The notes beneath the pieces are model-generated. The model had not been told where the DNA came from. It made no database searches and saw only the letters and a list, made by a program, of their open reading frames with translations. From NCBI GenBank assembly GCA_027577415.1, contig JANBQS010000925.1, forward strand, positions 1 through 10,378: a stretch of DNA of 10,378 nucleotides, read 5' to 3'. Within the stretch, counting starts at the first letter, position 1. Each line of letters opens with the position of its first letter. Positions 1-6,646 of the stretch are shown piece after piece. This DNA comes from Coemansia sp. RSA 922 (taxonomy: Eukaryota; Kickxellomycota; Kickxellomycetes; Kickxellales; Kickxellaceae). A program made the position numbers and the translations under genes.

Positions 1-609
1 AGTCCAACTGCGTACCATGAAGGAGAAGGACCGGCACAAACGCGCGATTATGCTGCACCTTCCAGACCTGTACTGGTGGTTGGCAGTTTGACCCAATGTT
101 TTATTGTCAATTGTGTGTGGCATGTTTTTCTGCTTCCCCTCGACGATGATGTGCACATTGCGAGTGTTTTTGGACTGACGAGGGTAGAAAAACACTAGGT
201 CCATCTTGTGCCTCCCACCACCAGGGACTTCTTCCGTCTGGTAATCCGCAAGTCCGTAGACACATTCTGGGAGAGGCTTCCTAGTCCCTTCCGCCTAGCC
301 AGAACTCGCGTTGTGTGTCGCCGCCTCATCGTACATCAGGTTGACTAGACGCTTGAAGTAAGCATTCACCGCTTTTTCTTTGTCCAACGCACAGAAGGAT
401 GAATTTTTGAATGCGCCCGACGGTTGCAGTTCAGTAGCTCGATCCATGCAGGTTTGCTCCATCTTGCTTTTGTTTAAGAATGGCGCACTCTTCGCCAGGG
501 ACTGGAATAGCTGTGGGGTGTTTACTTTGAACGGGTCTAGCATGGGGTCAAGGTCAGGCTTGCCACGATCCTTCAGCTCGTCGTAAACTATTTTCGCCAC
601 TCCTAGAAC
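1..609 (-). pseudogene. Broken FunK1-like / PD-(D/E)XK-like gene, left copy (5' part only)
   Basis: The frame is open on the minus strand from 609 to 1 except for one TAG at 295-297, so 101 codons precede the stop and the same frame resumes after it. No ATG opens it; a GTG lies at 598-600 and an in-frame TAA just upstream at 610-612. After the stop come a KMDLVFF strand (Asp codon 199-201) and, about 20 residues on, NVHIIVEGKQ (Glu codon 139-141). This Asp...Glu-x-Lys spacing resembles a PD-(D/E)XK nuclease-fold core. Then comes LGQ-x-A-x2-QY. Near 66-72 one base seems missing: continuing in the next frame gives VWKVQHNRAFVPVLLLHG. That arrangement recalls the region before or at the start of the kinase domain in fungal FunK1 proteins, from family memory only. 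The gene runs off the contig. With a stop, a frameshift and no ATG it is probably dead. Crinkler-type proteins are an alternative family. Confidence 0.55.
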
Positions 610-744
610 TTATTATTGTCTGGTGGTGGTAAAAATTTCTTGGTGATATTCTCTGACGTCATATTCTTACAATTATAACATGTCGAGCTGCAGCTGTGAA
701 TAAATGAGCCGCTGAGCCAGTTTGTGAGTTGATTAGCAGCTTTT
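601..744 (-). promoter_or_regulatory. Conserved upstream region of the repeat-family gene, with a CRE palindrome
   Basis: This noncoding segment lies 5' of the left broken gene and faces the RAD57 promoter. It matches 9639-9780 of the right arm closely. It includes about 39 identical bases around a perfect TGACGTCA palindrome (654-661), the classic ATF/CREB bZIP site. The flanking coding parts of the two copies have diverged more. A promoter role is inferred from position and conservation. Confidence 0.5.
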
Positions 745-841
745 GATTTGCCTTGAAACTTAGCTCTGCTTGGGGATCATTAGCTTTCTGCTGCGCACTT
801 CTTTCCTCAAATTCAAATTTATTGTTTCATGTATTCTATTA

Positions 842-2172
842 ATGTCAGCGCTAACTGAAGAAGAGCAGGCTCTGCTAGCTAAATGTGTGACCAAGGGTAA
901 GGCATGCCGACGCGAACGACTTTCTGCTCTAGTCCTATCCGAGCAAGTGCCTGATGCTAACCGAAACGCCGTTTTATTTCTGAGGATGTAGTTGGATGCG
1001 AAGAGCCGCACCAATGTTTGCACATACCGTATTCAGAGTTCTTGCGTTCGACCGGGCTAACCGAAGAGCAAGGGCAGCTTGCCTGGTCCCTGCTCTGCCG
1101 CACTGCATACCCCTGGCAACAACACTGTAGGCTGGCAACAGAGTTGAAGGACGACGACGTTTGGATCAGCACTGGCGACATGGAAATCGACAAGTGCCTT
1201 GGAGGAGGTATCCGCTTAGGGAGTATGGTAGAAGTAGTTGGAGAGAGCGCTTCGGGCAAAACTCAGCTCTGCATCCAGCTGGCCATCTCAGCACAATTGC
1301 CCGAGACATATGGTGGGCTTGACGGCGATGTCATCTACATTTCCACTGAGGGCCCGTTTCCTGTACATAGGCTGGAGTCTATGGTTTATCCACTCGCACA
1401 CCGTGTGTGTGGCGAGGACTATGCGAACTCGGTTGACCCGGCTGACTTTATGCATCGCATACAAGTGGCAGAGTTTGAGAGCATGGAGACCATGTTCCAT
1501 GCCTTTGACTACAAGGTGCCTGCTCTTTTGTCGACTGGCAATGTGCGACTAATGATAGTTGACTCTATTGCTGCGCATCTGAGGTTTAACACGAGCGATG
1601 ACGATACTGGGCAGTCGCCATTTACCTTTTACAAGGAGCGCTCGGAGAGCTTGGTGGCCATGGGTGCAAAGTTTAAGCGCTGGGCCAACGAATATAACTG
1701 CGCCTTTGTGTTTATCAACCAAGTCACGGATATGTTTACTGGCGACAACGGGAATGGAAATGGAACGCCAAGTGCCAACTTTAGATCGCGGCCTGGGCTG
1801 TCTCTGCCTAGCCGGGGAAATAGCACCGAGTCTGACTCGAGCGCCGAGTTGTCCTCTACTGGTGACATGGGCACTGAGTTTGCGGCAATGGCGACGAGAA
1901 AAAAGGCCCCTGCACTAGGAGCCGTATGGTCAAACATCATTGACACGCGGATAATGATGTACCAGCGTCGAGGTATAGCGCCGAGCGAGTTTAGGCTTGC
2001 CTCGGATGCTCAGGACGATGCAACAAACCAGGCAACGATCGAGCCTCCCAGCCATTTGCTTCGAACGAGGCGGTGGATAGAGAATGCCTTTTCGCCATGG
2101 GCGCCTAGCGCACAGTGCGAGGTTATCCTAGACGAGAGCGGATTCCAGCATATCTCCCATGCGAATATCTGA
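842..2172 (+). CDS. RAD57: RAD57/XRCC3-like RAD51 paralogue (DNA recombination ATPase)
   Basis: Spliced CDS join(842..896, 992..2172), 411 residues. It is a RecA/RAD51-fold ATPase; RAD57/XRCC3 proteins assist RAD51 filament assembly in nuclear homologous recombination. Visible are an N-terminal helical region, Walker A GESASGKT (about 102-109), the family strand YISTEGPFPVHRL (about 134-146), Walker B LMIVD (about 205-209), FINQVTD (about 259-265) and ALGAVWSNIIDTRIMM (about 326-341). The YGGL...TEGPFP and KVPALLS segments favour XRCC3/RAD57 over RAD51, DMC1 or RAD55. The first ATG at 842 gives MSALTEEEQALL; splicing is needed because the long frame has no ATG before Walker A. A Gly/Asn/Ser-rich insert (about 268-318) lengthens the loop after NQVT. 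A short upstream ORF (829-858) overlaps the start. The gene converges on the RING gene with 49 bases between stops. Family call strong; exon 1 likely. Confidence 0.92.
897..991 (+). other. Intron of RAD57 (95 nt)
   Basis: The donor is GTAAGG after ACCAAGG. A branch site TGCTAAC (955-961) lies about 30 bases before the TAG acceptor (989-991). A nearer GAG at 982-984 would give the wrong phase. The phase-1 join restores one reading frame from ATG 842 into the Walker-box frame. Confidence 0.8.
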
Positions 2173-2202
2173 GCCGGTGGTAAATGTTATTTTTAAGCAA
2201 CA

Positions 2203-2208
2203 AATAAA
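2203..2208 (+). promoter_or_regulatory. Poly(A) signal AATAAA of RAD57
   Basis: A perfect AATAAA sits 31 bases past the RAD57 stop and 14 bases before the stop codon of the convergent RING gene. The RAD57 transcript therefore probably ends inside or beyond the 3' end of its neighbour, giving overlapping antisense 3' ends. Confidence 0.5.
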
Positions 2209-2221
2209 TTGCAAAAAAATG

Positions 2222-4093
2222 CTACTTGGCGATTTTAGACCAGTCAGTTACATAGCTTCGGTCCCAAGGACAGACGCAGAGAGATTTAGGTCTGCTCTTA
2301 TCATCTTGCGACGACGATATATGCAGTCCCTGTAGATGCTCAAAGCATCCATTACATAGCTTGTGCTCGCACGGCAGCAGCATAACTGAATTGCAGTCGG
2401 TGTAGCAAACTGTACATGCATTAGGCAGAGTCTCTGTCCCCGCATCCTCAACTATCTCCTCGCTATTTAGCCGACTAAGAGCCGCCAGTGCCTCTGTAGC
2501 TAGCTGAGAAGTGAGGTTGCTTATAATATCAGATGCTGCATCGACAAAAGCTTGGTCTGCAAGTGCCTGGCTAAGCTCTCGGCCAACGAGTCGCAACTCA
2601 GTCTTTGCCGCCCTCCGCAGCAAGCCGCAAATTATCGCTTGGTCGTCTAACACGTCCTCATCGGCTGAAGGGTCAGCATCATTACCATGCTCGGATACCA
2701 CTTGAAGACCACTTGTCACGGGCACCTGTCGAACATTGGGCGTTCTTAGCGACGACTGGGACAGGGCCGCTGTCATATCGCTGACTAGCTTTCCAATTTC
2801 GCTAGTAGAGGACACCAATCCACCGACTCTAAATGCAACTCCCAAGTCCTCGTCGGCAGTGAGCATAACGTACTCCTCGTCATCGATAGATTTCTGCCGC
2901 AAGCCAGAAATGCGCGCCCAGGGGAACAAAAGCGCAGTCATTGGCGCTGCCGGACTATGTACTCTGATACCAAGCTCATTACCAAGCGCGGTAGTTTGTG
3001 CAATCGTAGCGATGGGACCCAGGGCCTCACCACGCCAACATACGCCTTCCTTTCCATACGCCAGCTTTCCATGTCCAAGGGTGTAAAACTGGCATAGTAT
3101 TGTTACCGAGTCAATCCATGAGTGCCAGCCATCGTACTCTGCCACTGCCATGCTAGGCGAGATTGAAAACTTCATCATACGCTCACGTATATCGCTTATA
3201 ATCTGTTGACGCGTAACCGCCTGCTCCTCACCGAGCTTGCGCTTGGCAACATCTATGTCGGCATCAGTTACTAGTGCATCCTCTACGCTGCCTAGCAGTC
3301 CGCTGCCGCTATTGACGGGTGGACTGCCGTTTGCTATTGGCAGCCCTCTGGCCACGGGTACAAAGGGGCGCCGCGACGAGCCTACGGGAGACAAGACCAG
3401 GTGTTGACGCCGGACTGGTGTATGCGAGGGACTGGACACGGTCGCCGTTCCCCAAAGCCCCCTTGAGGCAAATACGGCCGAATCTGGAGAAGGCGACTGG
3501 CTATTAGTATCATGAATCGCGAACCGAGAGTTTGGTAGTGGCGACTCCTTGCCTCGGCTCTTTCTTCTGCTATCCAGCCTTTGTGTGACAGGAGTAGTGA
3601 CGCTAGCAAGGCTGGCCATGGAAAGCGATCGCGTGGGCGTAAATGGCGGCGGATTTGGGCGCAGTGTGGCAGCACGCGATTCAGGCGTTCTGGATGGGAT
3701 GTGAAAGCTACTCGATGTTGAGACAGCCTGTTTCTCTGCAAGATTTCCAGAGCTGTTGCTTCGTCCAACCGTCCGCTGCTTCTGTCGCCGTGGTGAGAGC
3801 AGGGCAGCGATCTCTGCTGGCGATACGCCTGTAGTTGGCACGACGCCAACAGACTTTGTTTCGCGTTCATGCGCACCCAAGCTTCGTCGCTTATGCGCCC
3901 TTGCTGGTGACTGAGCTGGGACAACTGGGCGTTTAAAGCCAGTCTGTGCGGTGCTAGGCCTGGCGACTGTATCTTTGGATGTTGGGTGCGACGGAGCGTT
4001 CAGTGGTTGTGGTGTAGGACCATCGCCTAGCCCGAATTTCTGGCGCATGGCCCGAAGGTCGCTGAAAAAGTCGTCGCTGTCAGAGTCAGACAT
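2222..4093 (-). CDS. RING-type zinc finger protein with Asp as last ligand (possible E3 ligase)
   Basis: Intronless, 623 residues from ATG 4091-4093 (MSDSDSDDFF); the frame is open a little further upstream but holds no earlier ATG. Residues ~1-270 are Ser/Pro/Arg-rich and look disordered. Residues ~290-450 look folded (DGWHSWIDSVTILCQFY, WRGEALGPIATIAQ, LLFPWARISGL), but I do not recognise the domain. A helical stretch follows at ~480-550. The C-terminus holds a RING: C560-x2-C563-x11-C575-x-H577-x2-C580-x2-C583-x24-C608-x2-D611, ending CPWDRSYVTDW. Most RINGs end CPxC; here Asp takes the last position, as in RBX1 (CPLD). RING proteins usually recruit E2 enzymes for ubiquitin transfer, so an E3 role is likely but the substrate is unknown. 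It converges with RAD57 and is divergent from the gene at 4434. I cannot name an orthologue. Confidence 0.85.
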   Translation of the reverse strand: MSDSDSDDFFSDLRAMRQKFGLGDGPTPQPLNAPSHPTSKDTVARPSTAQTGFKRPVVPAQSPARAHKRRSLGAHERETKSVGVVPTTGVSPAEIAALLSPRRQKQRTVGRSNSSGNLAEKQAVSTSSSFHIPSRTPESRAATLRPNPPPFTPTRSLSMASLASVTTPVTQRLDSRRKSRGKESPLPNSRFAIHDTNSQSPSPDSAVFASRGLWGTATVSSPSHTPVRRQHLVLSPVGSSRRPFVPVARGLPIANGSPPVNSGSGLLGSVEDALVTDADIDVAKRKLGEEQAVTRQQIISDIRERMMKFSISPSMAVAEYDGWHSWIDSVTILCQFYTLGHGKLAYGKEGVCWRGEALGPIATIAQTTALGNELGIRVHSPAAPMTALLFPWARISGLRQKSIDDEEYVMLTADEDLGVAFRVGGLVSSTSEIGKLVSDMTAALSQSSLRTPNVRQVPVTSGLQVVSEHGNDADPSADEDVLDDQAIICGLLRRAAKTELRLVGRELSQALADQAFVDAASDIISNLTSQLATEALAALSRLNSEEIVEDAGTETLPNACTVCYTDCNSVMLLPCEHKLCNGCFEHLQGLHISSSQDDKSRPKSLCVCPWDRSYVTDWSKIAK

Positions 4094-4433
4094 TTTGGAA
4101 TAGAAAAGTATTAACGTACACACAACAGAGCCAAGCAATTCCAAAAAAGTAGACTTTCTATCAACCTGTAGCCCTTTCAGATCACGCTAGATCTCCTAGA
4201 TCTCCTTTGCTCGGATCTGGTCCCAGTTTATCAAGTCGTGATAAGCACTGTGCAAATTTTGTAGTGCATATGAAAGTGCGCTCTGAGAAATTGCATGAAA
4301 ACTGCCTGAGAGAGGTGTTGCCACTCCGCCACCTTGGTATACCTTTTTCTTCTTCTCGACGAGTAGTTTAGTGTATTTATCTATTTCTATCGCTTTAGCT
4401 GGCACTATTTTTTTTTAACAGCGCACAACGGAA
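4094..4433. promoter_or_regulatory. Divergent intergenic region between the RING gene and the acidic-protein gene
   Basis: The 340 bases separate a minus-strand start at 4093 from a plus-strand start at 4434, so they should carry both promoters. The plus side has a pyrimidine-rich stretch (CTTTTTCTTCTTCTC near 4350-4365) and a T-run just before the ATG, like other leaders in this window. There is a 9-base tandem duplication, TAGATCTCC, at 4188-4205. A 69-codon minus-strand ORF (4196-4405) fills much of it and is listed separately. Confidence 0.5.
4196..4405 (-). other. ATG-less 69-codon ORF, possible exon of an unknown small protein
   Basis: The frame is open for 69 codons but starts at GTG (4403-4405). 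An in-frame TAA lies four codons upstream and there is no ATG anywhere within. The translation is not low-complexity: a Lys-rich N-terminal helix (IDKYTKLLVEKKKKVY), a Gly-rich turn, then an amphipathic helix (SQSALSYALQNLHSAYHDL). That looks more protein-like than most chance ORFs. If real it needs a spliced upstream exon, which would lie antisense to the 4434 gene, or a non-AUG start. The 9-base duplication at its end repeats the last two codons and the stop (GAG ATC TAG twice). I do not recognise the protein; chance remains quite possible. Confidence 0.25.
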
Positions 4434-5783
4434 ATGGCCAGGAAGAAGAGTAACGCAAAGAAGAACAGAAGTAAGAGATCCAGCGCCAGTACTAGTCCGA
4501 CTCCTACTCCAGTCGCCATTAGCTCCGCTGCGCCTGAAAAAGACGTCGTCGATGTATCAGAGCCTACACAGAACGGTGTTGTTGGCGACGTAGAGTCTAC
4601 TGAGACCACGGAAGCCTCTGAGCAGCCACTCCCAGACAGTGGCAAATACGCCGTCGATGTGGCAGCTGAGCTAACCGACTCTGGAGCCGATGCTTCTACC
4701 GAGGACCAACTCGAAGACCCGTTTGTGTACGCCGAGCGCAACGACGACCAGCATGAATCGGTGGCAGATGATAGTGAAAATCACCAACTCCACATGTCCG
4801 ATCATGCACCGATGGGATCCGGTTCAGTGAACATGGAGGACTCGCAGGCGGAGCTGCTCTCGAGCAACATGGACCACAGCATGTATCACTCCACGATCGA
4901 TCACAGCCATTCCGATGAGCTGCATGCTCTTGAATCAGGGTCTGATGACCTGTCTTGTCTCGCTGACGACTCTGCCGACGTGGTCGCCGCCGCCGCGGAA
5001 TTATCCAGCAATACTGCAGCCCGGCCTTATGTCATTTCTCCCAGCGCGTTTGCTAAGGAAGACGAATCGGAGGATGTCGTATATCTGAGACCCGAGTCGG
5101 CGACTGAGCCAACTGCAGATGCTGTCGACATGCAGGAGAGCGCTGATAGCGGTGCTGCTGCCGTAGCCAGCATTGTGTCGAGCTTAGTCGAGGCCGTCGC
5201 TGCGGCTGGTTTGTCCGTTAGCACCGGCAGTGTTGCTCGCGAGGCTGTAGAGTACAGTGGAGAATTGCTGGGAGAGCGTGACATGTGCTCCTCGGGCGAT
5301 CTGGTATCGGGAGGCCACTCGATGACCGAGTCCTTTATCCACGTCGAAGGGTCAGTTGGTGACGCTTGCGAGCATACTGCAGATTGCGATCTGGAATCAG
5401 ATTGCGAGTCCAAACCCGAAGAACAAGGTAAGCTACTACCGAACATACCTGTCCTGAAACTCTTGTCTTGCATTGCTGGGATTTATGCAAGGGTCCTTTC
5501 CTTTTCTCGCACGACGCAAAAAAAAACATGCGCTTTGATGACGCAAGCGAATGCCTCCATTCTAGACCCTGCCACACACCTCTTACACACACCCCAATCC
5601 GCTTCTGCGGTGAACAGCTTAAGCACTTTATATAGCAAGTGGCACGTCGGCTGGATTCATTCGCTGTATTTTTTTCTTGCAAAGTTGCTTCCCTATCTCA
5701 CCTTTGTCATTTTCTATCTCTTCCTATTTTATATTCAACCCGCAAAGAATCCGGACAAGTCGAAAGTGCAGTCAGCGAAGTAA
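4434..5783 (+). CDS. Acidic, disordered protein with basic N-terminus; 3' structure uncertain
   Basis: ATG 4434 opens a frame of 449 codons ending at TAA 5781-5783. Residues 1-20 are strongly basic (MARKKSNAKKNRSKRSS), like a nuclear-localisation or RNA/DNA-binding tail. Residues ~30-330 are rich in Asp, Glu, Ser and Ala, with His/Met patches (DHSMYHSTIDHSHSDELH) and one Ala-rich helix (ASIVSSLVEAVAAAG), and look disordered. Two models fit. In A, exon 1 ends at 5427 (331 codons plus one base), is spliced to 5748 and fuses to the eleven-residue-repeat protein, 525 residues in all. In B, translation runs on to 5783 and gives a tail-anchored protein, with a 27-residue hydrophobic stretch (about 408-434) and a basic tail. 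In B the apparent membrane segment is written by a pyrimidine-rich tract that might only be an intron end or a promoter. No function can be assigned. Confidence 0.6.
   Translation: MARKKSNAKKNRSKRSSASTSPTPTPVAISSAAPEKDVVDVSEPTQNGVVGDVESTETTEASEQPLPDSGKYAVDVAAELTDSGADASTEDQLEDPFVYAERNDDQHESVADDSENHQLHMSDHAPMGSGSVNMEDSQAELLSSNMDHSMYHSTIDHSHSDELHALESGSDDLSCLADDSADVVAAAAELSSNTAARPYVISPSAFAKEDESEDVVYLRPESATEPTADAVDMQESADSGAAAVASIVSSLVEAVAAAGLSVSTGSVAREAVEYSGELLGERDMCSSGDLVSGGHSMTESFIHVEGSVGDACEHTADCDLESDCESKPEEQGKLLPNIPVLKLLSCIAGIYARVLSFSRTTQKKTCALMTQANASILDPATHLLHTPQSASAVNSLSTLYSKWHVGWIHSLYFFLAKLLPYLTFVIFYLFLFYIQPAKNPDKSKVQSAK
5428..5747 (+). other. Candidate intron (320 nt), or the promoter of the following gene
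   Basis: The donor GTAAGC (5428-5433) and the AAG acceptor (ending 5747) join the two frames exactly, phase 1, after a long pyrimidine-rich tract. Against an intron: there is no CTAAC branch site near the 3' end, the acceptor is AAG while the two secure introns here use TAG, and the stretch has no in-frame stop for about 107 codons. In favour of a promoter: a TATATA (5629-5634) lies about 150 bases before ATG 5783, followed by a CT-rich leader like that of the 6647 gene. Confidence 0.4.
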
Positions 5784-6331
5784 TGGATAACTCCAAAGAT
5801 ACCGTCAAGGACGCTGCCGATAAGGCCTCAGACACCGTACGCGATGCCGGAAAGAAGGCTGAGCGCACAGCCTCGAAAGCCAAGGATGCCACCCACGAGG
5901 CAGTCGACAGTATTTCGGACAAGGCCAAGGAGGCATCTAACGCTGCTCATGACACAGCCGACGATATTTCAAACAAGGCCAAGGACTTGATCGACAACGC
6001 CGGCAAGAGCGTGAGAGGCGCTGCTGCGTCTGCCAACGACAGGGCTCATGATGCCCTAAATAAGGCCAGGGAGTCAGGCGAAAAATTTGCCAAGAAGGCA
6101 AAGGAGGAGGCCACCGAGGCAGAGAAGGCCGTTAGGAAGCAGGCGAAGGAGACTCCACCAGCGACACTCCGGGTGCTTGGAGTTGTTGCTGTTGCTCTGG
6201 CTGCGGTCTCGGGGTACTACTTCCGTTTGCCTGGGAGACAGAACCAGCGGATCGGCTTTGCTGGCGGGGTAGCCTCGGTGGTCATTGGTCTTGGCACACT
6301 GGCTACAGCCTTTGTCAAGAGGAACGCGTAG
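5748..6331 (+). CDS. Eleven-residue-repeat (LEA/apolipoprotein-like) protein with C-terminal membrane hairpin
   Basis: As an independent gene it would start at ATG 5783 and encode 182 residues; as exon 2 of a fusion it begins at 5748. Counting from ATG 5783, residues ~6-126 are eleven consecutive 11-residue units, for example DTVKDAADKAS, DTVRDAGKKAE, RTASKAKDATH, EAVDSISDKAK and KAKEEATEAEK. They are rich in Ala, Lys, Asp and Glu, with almost no aromatics and no Cys. This periodicity is typical of group 3 LEA proteins and of lipid-binding 11-mer proteins such as apolipoproteins, synucleins and perilipins. Two hydrophobic segments follow (about 129-147 and 157-177) around a short polar loop (RLPGRQNQR), ending FVKRNA. 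I infer a membrane-anchored amphipathic helix on an organelle or lipid droplet, perhaps stress-related. The exact orthologue is not recognised. A bacterial-type homologue is also conceivable because YtjA/ElaB-like proteins share this plan. Confidence 0.75.
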
Positions 6332-6646
6332 CGTGTCGCCTTTTCTATATCTTCTATCAATTATCGGTCTTTCTTTATATCACACGCAGTTTATATTTTG
6401 CGCATGCGCCTTGTGGTGGATCCCTACTTTTAGTGAAGCAAATTATCTGCCTCCAGCACACATCTAAACGTGGCACCAAGCAGATGCAGCCTCCCGGTGG
6501 CTACTCATGTGCACCAATGTCCGCACCGTGCGTGAGAAGACCAGTAGTGAAGGAGGAAGCTGGTCCGTACCAAGTTCCTTTTCCCTTCTCTTGTCTACAT
6601 CTATCCATTTTTTTTACTAGCAGCATTATTAGATTTTACTATTGCC
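6332..6646 (+). promoter_or_regulatory. Intergenic region / promoter of the acetyltransferase gene
   Basis: No gene is supported in these 315 bases; short ORFs here lack protein-like composition. It holds a 10-base palindrome GCGCATGCGC (6400-6409) and a strongly pyrimidine-rich tract (about 6570-6620) before the ATG at 6647, as expected of a fungal leader. A TATAT lies in the 3' region of the upstream gene (6376-6380), too far for an obvious TATA role. Confidence 0.5.

Larger units (their letters stand above)
1..744 (-). repeat. Left arm of a ~740-bp diverged inverted repeat
   Basis: Read on the minus strand, this stretch aligns nearly end to end with 9639-10378 on the plus strand. Bases 1-77 are identical to the reverse complement of the last 77 bases. 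The rest carries many substitutions and several small indels. In the innermost ~87 aligned bases I count about 12 mismatches. Similarity fades just inside base 744, after the shared AAAAG-TGCTAATCAAC stretch. The arm contains a broken gene reading outward and its upstream region. No target-site duplication can be judged because the outer ends are missing. It is best seen as one copy of a dispersed gene family, not as a transposon terminus. Confidence 0.9.

Noticed and set aside
3382..3924. 180-codon minus-strand ORF inside the RING gene
   Set aside because: It overlaps the disordered part of the 623-residue RING protein in another frame, and its translation is Arg/Gln/Leu-rich without domain pattern.
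5027..5473. 148-codon minus-strand ORF opposite the acidic protein
   Set aside because: It is a shadow of the Ala/Ser/Asp-rich coding sequence, which lacks stops on the opposite strand.
5335..5682. 115-codon minus-strand ORF across the doubtful intron
   Set aside because: Its composition is Cys/Arg-rich and not protein-like, and no splice or start signal supports it.
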